This document shows, in pieces, positions 34,337-39,295 of a stretch of DNA of 39,295 bases. The notes below the pieces were generated by a model. The model did no database searches, was not told the DNA's origin, and saw only the letters and a program-made list of their open reading frames with translations. Location of the stretch: the NCBI GenBank assembly GCA_020632915.1, contig JACKEP010000036.1, positions 1 through 39,295 on the forward strand. Direction: 5' to 3'. Position numbers and translations under genes: made by a program. Each line of letters begins with the position of its first letter. Position 1 is the stretch's first letter. Source of the DNA: Alphaproteobacteria bacterium. Its GTDB lineage: Bacteria; Myxococcota_A; UBA796; GCA-2862545.

Positions 34337-35427
34337 ACGGCGCCCTCCACACCCGCGTGTGCGACCTGTTCGGGATCCGCTACCCGATCGTGCAGACGGG
34401 CATGGGCTGGGTGGCCGGCGCCAACCTCGTCGCCGCCACCAGCGAGGCCGGCGGCCTGGGCATCCTCGCCGCCGCCACGATGACGCTGCCCCAGCTCCAG
34501 GAGGCCATCGCGCGGGTCAAGGCCCGCACCTCCAAGCCCTTCGGCGTCAACCTGCGCGCCGATCAAGACGACGTCGACGCCCTCATCGCCCTGATCATCC
34601 GCGAGGAGGTCAAGGTCGCGAGCTTCGCCCGGGCCCCCGGTCCCGACGCCATCCGGCGGTTCAAGGACGCCGGCGTGCTCACGATGCCCACGGTGGGCGC
34701 GCGGCGCCACGCCGAGAAGGTGGCGGCGTGGGGCGTCGACGCCGTCATCGCCCAGGGGGGAGAGGGCGGCGGCCACACCGGCTCGGTGGCCACGTCCCTG
34801 CTCGTCCCCGATGTCGCCGACGCCGTCGACATCCCGGTGCTCGCCGCAGGCGGCTTCCGCGACGGTCGCGGCCTCGTGGCGGCGCTCGCCTGGGGTGCCG
34901 ACGGCATCGCCATGGGCACGCGCTTCCTGCTCACGGCCGAGTCGCACGTGCCCGACGCCGTCAAGCAGACCTACCTGGGCACGCCGCTGGACGGCACGGT
35001 CGTGACCACCGCGGTCGACGGCTACCCGCAGCGCGTCGTGCGCACGCCGTTCATCGACCAGCTCGAGCGGGGGTCGTGGCCGTCGCGGCTCGTCGCCGCC
35101 CTCCGCCACGCCCTGGCACTGCGCGACATGACCGGCACGAGCCTGGTGCAGCTGCTTCGCGAAGGGCGGCGGATGCGCACCCACGGCGACCTGTCCTGGC
35201 CCCAGGTGGCGATGGCCGCCAACGCCCCGCTCTACACCCGCGCCGCCCTGGTCGACGGCCGCGTCGACGCAGGCGTGCTGCCCACCGGTCAGGTGGTGGG
35301 CGCGATCCGCGAGCTGCCCACCGTCGCCCAGCTCGTCGACGGCATCATCGCCGAGGCCGAGGCCACGCTGGCGCGTCTGTCCCCCGGCGCGGTCCGCCCG
35401 TCCGCGGTGGCCGAGGAGGTCGGATGA
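34333..35427 (+). CDS. ipdC: IpdC-like FMN-dependent acyl-CoA reductase (nitronate monooxygenase family)
   Basis: 364 residues, near the roughly 355 of IpdC. The fold is the nitronate monooxygenase-type TIM barrel. IpdC acts on the CoA thioester made from 5-OH HIC-CoA by the dehydrogenase IpdF, before EchA20. Visible features are GIRYPIVQTGMGWVAGANLVAATSEAG at the start, GVNLRADQDD near 73, the AQGGEGGGHTG loop (Gln141-His148 region) for FMN phosphate, and VLAAGGFRDG and WGADGIAMGTRF for the FMN site. A generic nitronate monooxygenase name is possible. Position directly after ipdAB and the C-terminal region are the reasons to prefer IpdC. The ATG overlaps the ipdB stop. Confidence 0.85.
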   Translation: MNGALHTRVCDLFGIRYPIVQTGMGWVAGANLVAATSEAGGLGILAAATMTLPQLQEAIARVKARTSKPFGVNLRADQDDVDALIALIIREEVKVASFARAPGPDAIRRFKDAGVLTMPTVGARRHAEKVAAWGVDAVIAQGGEGGGHTGSVATSLLVPDVADAVDIPVLAAGGFRDGRGLVAALAWGADGIAMGTRFLLTAESHVPDAVKQTYLGTPLDGTVVTTAVDGYPQRVVRTPFIDQLERGSWPSRLVAALRHALALRDMTGTSLVQLLREGRRMRTHGDLSWPQVAMAANAPLYTRAALVDGRVDAGVLPTGQVVGAIRELPTVAQLVDGIIAEAEATLARLSPGAVRPSAVAEEVG

Positions 35428-36269
35428 CCGAGCCCATCCTCTACGAGGCCCGCGACGGTGTCGCGTGGATCACGCTGAACCGGCCCGAGGTCCGCAACGC
35501 CCAGAACGTGGCCCTGCTGATGGCGCTCGACGACGCGTTCAGCCGCGCGATGGACGACGACGCCGTCGGCTGCGTCGTGCTCGGCGGCGCGGGCAAGCAC
35601 TTCTCGGCGGGCCACGACATCGGCACGCCCGAGCGCGACATCCACCTGCCGTTCGGCCGTCGCGCCACGCAGTACTACCCCCACGCCGACAAGCCCCCCA
35701 CCGAGGCCACCTACGTCCGCGAGGCCGAGGCCTACGTCGGCCTGTGCCGGCGCTGGCGCGAGCTGCCCAAGCCCACCGTGTGCATGGTGCAGGGGGCCTG
35801 CGTCGCAGGCGGCCTGATGCTCGCGTGGGTGTGCGACCTCATCATCGCCGCCGACGACGCGTTCTTCGCCGATCCCGTGCTCGCGATGGGCATCCCCGGC
35901 GTGGAGTGGTTCGCCCACGCCCACGTCATGTCGCCGCGCCAGGCCAAGGCCTTCCTGTTCCTCGGCGAGCGCATGCCCGCCGCCGAAGCCCACCGGGTCG
36001 GCATGGTCCACAAGGTCGTCGCGGCCGACGCGCTCCACGACGAGGTCGCCGCCATCGCCCACCGTCTCGCCGGTCAGCCCCGGTTCGCCATGGCCCTGGC
36101 CAAGAAGGCGATCAACATGGCCGAGGACCGCATGGGCCTGCGCGACACCGTCGACGCCACCTACGGCATGCACCACCTCGCCCACGCCCACATGGCCGCC
36201 ACGTCCGCCGACCACATCGGCGGCATGGACCCCAAGTCGATGAAGGCCTCCATGGACCGGAAGGGCTGA
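35424..36269 (+). CDS. Enoyl-CoA hydratase/isomerase family protein
   Basis: 281 residues of the crotonase fold. Landmarks are ITLNRPEVRNAQN near 13, the first oxyanion-hole segment FSAGHDIGTPERD near 61, MVQGACVAGGLMLAWVCDLIIAADDA near 124-149 with the second oxyanion glycine, and ADPVLAMGIPGVEW. An insertion of about 40 residues (Tyr/His/Pro-rich) after the first oxyanion motif distinguishes it from EchA20. It may supply the hydration step after the FadE-catalysed dehydrogenation of HIP-CoA, as a hydratase does in the Comamonas steroid cluster; this is inference. The ATG overlaps the ipdC stop and the stop overlaps the next start (TGATG). Confidence 0.85.
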   Translation: MTEPILYEARDGVAWITLNRPEVRNAQNVALLMALDDAFSRAMDDDAVGCVVLGGAGKHFSAGHDIGTPERDIHLPFGRRATQYYPHADKPPTEATYVREAEAYVGLCRRWRELPKPTVCMVQGACVAGGLMLAWVCDLIIAADDAFFADPVLAMGIPGVEWFAHAHVMSPRQAKAFLFLGERMPAAEAHRVGMVHKVVAADALHDEVAAIAHRLAGQPRFAMALAKKAINMAEDRMGLRDTVDATYGMHHLAHAHMAATSADHIGGMDPKSMKASMDRKG

Positions 36270-37420
36270 TGGACCTGTCGTTCACCCCCTCCGAACAAGC
36301 GTTTCGCGCCGAGGCCCGCGCGTGGCTCGCGGCGAACGTGCCCCCGGGGCCCTACCCCTCCGGCGACACCCGCGAGGGCTACGCCTGGCACGTGCAGTGG
36401 GAGAAGAAGCTGTTCGCAGCGGGGTGGTCAGCGGTGTCGTGGCCTGCCGCCTACGGGGGGCGCGACGCCAGCCTCATCGCCTGGCTGATCTTCGAGGAGG
36501 AGTACTACCGGGCGGGTGCCCCCGCGCGGGTCATCCAGAACGGCATCTTCCTGCTCGCCCCCACGCTGTTCGAGTTCGGCACCGAGGAGCAGAAGGAGCG
36601 CATCCTGCGCCCGATGGCGGCCGCCGAGGTCCACTGGGCCCAGGCGTGGAGCGAGCCCGAAGCTGGCTCCGACCTTGCCAACGTCCGGTCGACGGCCGAA
36701 CGGGTCGACGGTGGGTGGCGGGTCTCCGGCCAGAAGACGTGGTGCACGCGCGGCGCGTTCTGCGACGCGATCTACGGGCTGTTCCGCACCGACCCCGCCA
36801 CCGAGCGGCACCGCGGCCTGACCTACATGATGGTCGACCTGCACCAGCCCGGCGTCACCGTGCGGCCGGTCGAACGCCTCGACGGCGACGAGAGCTTCGC
36901 CGAGATCTTCCTCGACGGCGCCTTCGTCCCCGACCGCGACGTCATCGGCCAGGTCCACCAGGGCTGGAAGGTGGCGATGGCCACCACGTCGTCGGAGCGT
37001 GGCCTGTCGCTGCGCAGCCCCGGCCGGTTCCTCGCCACCACCACCCGCCTCGTCGACCTGTACCGACGCCACCCCGATCCCGCGCTGCGCGACCGCATCG
37101 CCGACGTGTGGATCCAGGCCCGGGCCTACCAGGCCTACACCTACCAGACGGTCACGCGGATGATGGCGGGAGGCGGCATCGGCGCCGACAGCAGCCTGAA
37201 CAAGCTGTACTGGTCCGAGCTCGACCTGCAGACCCACACCCTCGCCCTCGACCTGCTCGGCCCGCAGGCCGAGCTGCTCGCCGACGCCCCCGACGCCGTG
37301 GACCACGCCGAGTGGCTGCTCGGCTTCGCGTTCGCCCTCGCCGGCCCGATCTACGCCGGCACCAACGAGGTCCAGCGCAACATCGTCGCGGCGCGCGTCC
37401 TCGACCTGCCCCGAGGCTGA
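36269..37420 (+). CDS. Acyl-CoA dehydrogenase, large subunit type (FadE)
   Basis: 383 residues, full-length ACAD. The three classical parts are present: N-terminal helices (MDLSFTPSEQAFRAEARAW), the beta domain with WAQAWSEPEAGSDLANV and NGQK-like SGQKTWCTR, and the C-terminal helical domain. The terminal motif is YAGTNEVQRNI, with Ala where medium-chain enzymes carry the catalytic Glu. Glu243 in SSERG lies at the alternative position used by isovaleryl-CoA dehydrogenase-like enzymes. The gene and the shorter FadE that follows 3 bp later look like an alpha/beta pair, the heteromeric arrangement typical of steroid-degrading ACADs (FadE pairs in actinobacteria, ScdC1/ScdC2 in Comamonas). The probable substrate is HIP-CoA or a later ring intermediate; the FadE number is not assigned. 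Confidence 0.86.
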   Translation: MDLSFTPSEQAFRAEARAWLAANVPPGPYPSGDTREGYAWHVQWEKKLFAAGWSAVSWPAAYGGRDASLIAWLIFEEEYYRAGAPARVIQNGIFLLAPTLFEFGTEEQKERILRPMAAAEVHWAQAWSEPEAGSDLANVRSTAERVDGGWRVSGQKTWCTRGAFCDAIYGLFRTDPATERHRGLTYMMVDLHQPGVTVRPVERLDGDESFAEIFLDGAFVPDRDVIGQVHQGWKVAMATTSSERGLSLRSPGRFLATTTRLVDLYRRHPDPALRDRIADVWIQARAYQAYTYQTVTRMMAGGGIGADSSLNKLYWSELDLQTHTLALDLLGPQAELLADAPDAVDHAEWLLGFAFALAGPIYAGTNEVQRNIVAARVLDLPRG

Positions 37421-37423
37421 CCC

Positions 37424-38392
37424 ATGCACTTCGCGTTCACCGAGGAGCAGCAGCAGATCGGCGACGCCGTCCGCGACGCGCTCGCCGACGCCTGCCCCGC
37501 CGGTGTCGTGCGGGCCGCCTGGGCTGCCCCCGACACGGCGGTGCGGTCGCTGCTGGCCGACCTCGGCGTGCTCGGCCTCAACCTCCCCGAAGCCGTCGGC
37601 GGCCTCGGCCTCGGCATGGTCGACGCCGTGCTGCCACTCACCGAGGCCGGCCGCGCGGCCGCACCGGTCGCGCTCGTCGAGACGATCGCCACCAACCCGA
37701 CGCTCGCAGCGATCGGCGAGGCCGACCTCGCGGCGCAGGTCGCCACCGGCGAGGCGTTCGTCACCCTCCGCGCGCCGGGCGGCTACGCCGTCGACGCCGA
37801 CCGCGCCGCGCTCGTGCTGGTGGTCGAGGGCGACCGCGTGGGCGTCGTCCGCGCGCCGCGCCTCGTCGCCCAGCCCGCGGTCGACGGCAGCCGGCGCCTG
37901 TTCGCCGTCGAGGGCGACGTCGAGCCCACCGACGCCGACGGCCGCGAACTCCTCGACCGCGCCGCCCTCGCCGCGGCCGCCCAGCTCGTCGGCCTGTCCC
38001 ACCACATGCTCGCGATGGCTGTCGACTACGCCAAGACCCGCCGGCAGTTCGGCGCCCCCATCGGCAGCTTCCAGGCCGTCCAGCACCACCTGGTCGACGC
38101 CCTGCTCCGCGTCCGCTTCGCTGCGCCGACGGTGGCGCAGGCCGCGTGGCATGTCGACGCCGGCACCGCCGAGGCCTCGCTCCAGGTGGCGATGGCCACG
38201 TCGCTCGCTGCCGACGCCGCCAGCCTCACGGCCCGCAAGGCGCTCCAGGTCCACGGCGCCATCGGCTACACCTTCGAGTACGACCTGCACCTGTGGATGA
38301 AGCGCGCCTGGTCCCTGTCCGCCGCCTGGGGGGACGCGCGCGCCCACCGTGCCCGGGTCGCCGATCACCTGCTGGGAGCTCCCGATGCCTGA
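37424..38392 (+). CDS. Acyl-CoA dehydrogenase, small subunit type (FadE)
   Basis: 322 residues, about 60 shorter than ordinary ACADs. The N-terminus (MHFAFTEEQQQIGDAVRD) and LGLNLPEAVGGLGLG segment are present. The middle beta domain is reduced and lacks the usual W-x-x-T/S-E-P motif. The C-terminal domain is intact with YAKTRRQFGAPIGSFQAVQHHL (FAD contacts) and the QVHGAIGYTFEYDLHLWMKRA helix. The frame is open and overlaps the thiolase start by 8 nt, so this is a compact subunit rather than a damaged gene. Pairing with the preceding FadE as a heterotetramer is the most likely reading. ATG 37424 lies 3 nt after the upstream stop. Confidence 0.86.
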   Translation: MHFAFTEEQQQIGDAVRDALADACPAGVVRAAWAAPDTAVRSLLADLGVLGLNLPEAVGGLGLGMVDAVLPLTEAGRAAAPVALVETIATNPTLAAIGEADLAAQVATGEAFVTLRAPGGYAVDADRAALVLVVEGDRVGVVRAPRLVAQPAVDGSRRLFAVEGDVEPTDADGRELLDRAALAAAAQLVGLSHHMLAMAVDYAKTRRQFGAPIGSFQAVQHHLVDALLRVRFAAPTVAQAAWHVDAGTAEASLQVAMATSLAADAASLTARKALQVHGAIGYTFEYDLHLWMKRAWSLSAAWGDARAHRARVADHLLGAPDA

Positions 38393-39295
38393 GGCCTACC
38401 TCTGCCACGCCCTGCGCACGCCGGTGGGGCGCAAGAAGGGAGCCCTGTCGGGCGCCCACCCCGCCGACCTCGGCGCCCACGTCCTGAACGCGGTCGTGCG
38501 CCAGGCCGGCATCGACCCCGCCGCGGTCGACGACGTGATCTTCGGCTGCGTCGACACCGTGGGGCCGCAGGCCGGCGACATCGCCCGCACCTGCTGGCTC
38601 GCGGCCGGCCTGCCCGACACCGTCCCCGGCGTCACCCTCGACCGCCAGTGCGGCTCGGCGCAGCAGGCCATCCACTTCGCCGCCCAGGCGGTGATGAGCG
38701 GCACGCAGGACGTGGTGATCGCAGGCGGCGTCCAGAACATGGCGATGGTGCCCATCTCGCAGGCGATGATCGCCGGCGCCGACATCGGGCACCCCGACCC
38801 GTTCTCCGGCTCCAAGGGCTGGACCGCCCGCTACGGCACCGAGCTGGTCAGCCAGTTCCGCGCGGCCGAGATGATCGCGCACAAGTGGGAATGCACCACG
38901 GACGACCTGCACGCCTGGGCCTACCAGTCCCACCAGCGCGCCGTCGCCGCCCAGGCCGACGGCCGCTTCGCGCGCGAGATCGTCCCCTACGACGGGCTGG
39001 AGGTCGACGAGGGCCCGCGCCCCGACACCACGCTTGAGAAGATGGCCACGCTCCAGCCGGTGGTGCCCGGTGGCCGCCACACCGCCGCCGACGCCAGCCA
39101 GATCTCCGTCGGCGCCGCCGCGATGATCGTCGCCAACGAAGCCGGCGTGAAGGCGCACGGCCTCACGCCGCTGGCGCGCGTCCACCACATGACGGTCCTC
39201 GGCGACGACCCCATCTGGATGCTCACGGCCCCCATCCCCGCCACCGCCCGCGCGCTGCAGCGCGCCGGGATGTCGATCGACGACATCGACCTCGT
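38385..39295 (+). CDS. fadA6: FadA6-like acetyl-CoA acyltransferase (thiolase), 3' end outside window
   Basis: 303 codons are visible; a complete thiolase has about 390. ATG 38385 follows GGGAG and overlaps the small FadE gene by 8 nt. Thiolases cleave 3-oxoacyl-CoA with CoA. Nucleophile Cys89 lies in LDRQCGSAQQAI, and GGVQNM and SQISVGAAAMI match the family. The first residues (MPEAYLCHALRTPVGRKKGAL) and the runs DDVIFGCVDTVGPQAGDIAR, SLEKMA-like TLEKMATLQP and MLTAPIPAT recall FadA6 of the actinobacterial HIP cluster. The C-terminal His and second Cys motifs fall outside the window. It continues the operon, and more genes of the pathway may follow. Confidence 0.87.
   Translation, partial: MPEAYLCHALRTPVGRKKGALSGAHPADLGAHVLNAVVRQAGIDPAAVDDVIFGCVDTVGPQAGDIARTCWLAAGLPDTVPGVTLDRQCGSAQQAIHFAAQAVMSGTQDVVIAGGVQNMAMVPISQAMIAGADIGHPDPFSGSKGWTARYGTELVSQFRAAEMIAHKWECTTDDLHAWAYQSHQRAVAAQADGRFAREIVPYDGLEVDEGPRPDTTLEKMATLQPVVPGGRHTAADASQISVGAAAMIVANEAGVKAHGLTPLARVHHMTVLGDDPIWMLTAPIPATARALQRAGMSIDDIDL

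Noticed and set aside
37424..38392. Short acyl-CoA dehydrogenase considered as a truncated pseudogene
   Set aside because: It has intact start, stop and FAD-binding C-terminal domain, overlaps the next gene by 8 nt, and matches the known small-subunit type.
32082..39295. Cluster read as ordinary fatty-acid beta-oxidation or glutaconate metabolism
   Set aside because: The consecutive EchA20-, IpdA-, IpdB- and IpdC-type motifs in the actinobacterial order, with KstR-like operators, are not explained by generic beta-oxidation.

Overview
The window is very GC-rich, densely coded bacterial chromosome. The likely source is a Myxococcota-like (former deltaproteobacterial) organism. That placement is an inference from three traits: a Ser/Thr kinase fused to two-component domains, lipoproteins with Asp-Thr-rich linkers next to Tat/DUF1501-type and c-type cytochrome proteins, and many GGAGG-type ribosome binding sites with GTG or ATG starts. 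No rRNA, tRNA, IS element or CRISPR array was seen.

Layout. (1) 1-1.9 kb, minus strand: a small two-helix membrane protein followed by a TIR/nucleoside-deoxyribosyltransferase-like protein with TPR repeats, truncated by the window edge. (2) 2.1-5.1 kb: a kinase-Hpt-receiver-GGDEF-like-receiver protein, divergent from a single-domain receiver. (3) 5.2-17.9 kb, plus strand: a tightly packed sugar operon. It runs glgB, a GH57-GH77 (MalQ) fusion, glgP, zwf, pgl, edd, glk, eda and a small unknown ORF, and so joins glycogen turnover to the complete upper Entner-Doudoroff route. (4) 18.0-20.3 kb: a FadD3-like acyl-CoA ligase fused to a short-chain dehydrogenase. (5) 20.3-31.9 kb: envelope and unknown genes. 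These are a small lipoprotein, a four-gene minus-strand operon (alpha/beta hydrolase lipoprotein, unknown lipoprotein, haem-motif lipoprotein, DUF1501 Tat protein), a TetR regulator, a 1403-residue mosaic lipoprotein and a small membrane-anchored protein. (6) 32.1 kb to the end, plus strand: echA20-ipdA-ipdB-ipdC-echA-fadE-fadE-fadA6, translationally coupled and running off the edge.

The main discovery candidate is the combination of regions 4 and 6. Together they encode nearly the whole pathway that actinobacteria use to break down HIP, the two-ring (C/D) remnant of cholesterol and other steroids. Both transcription units start at near-identical 14-bp palindromes fitting TnnAACnnGTTnnA, the published operator of the actinobacterial steroid repressor KstR. 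One site lies before fadD3-SDR and two before echA20. In each unit the palindrome nearest the gene overlaps a putative -10 element 27-29 nt upstream of the start codon. This suggests a split but co-regulated steroid C/D-ring regulon outside the actinobacteria, with two twists: the ligase is fused to an SDR, and that SDR lacks the usual catalytic tyrosine.

Family identifications rest on reading translated sequence and remembered family motifs. No database search was run.
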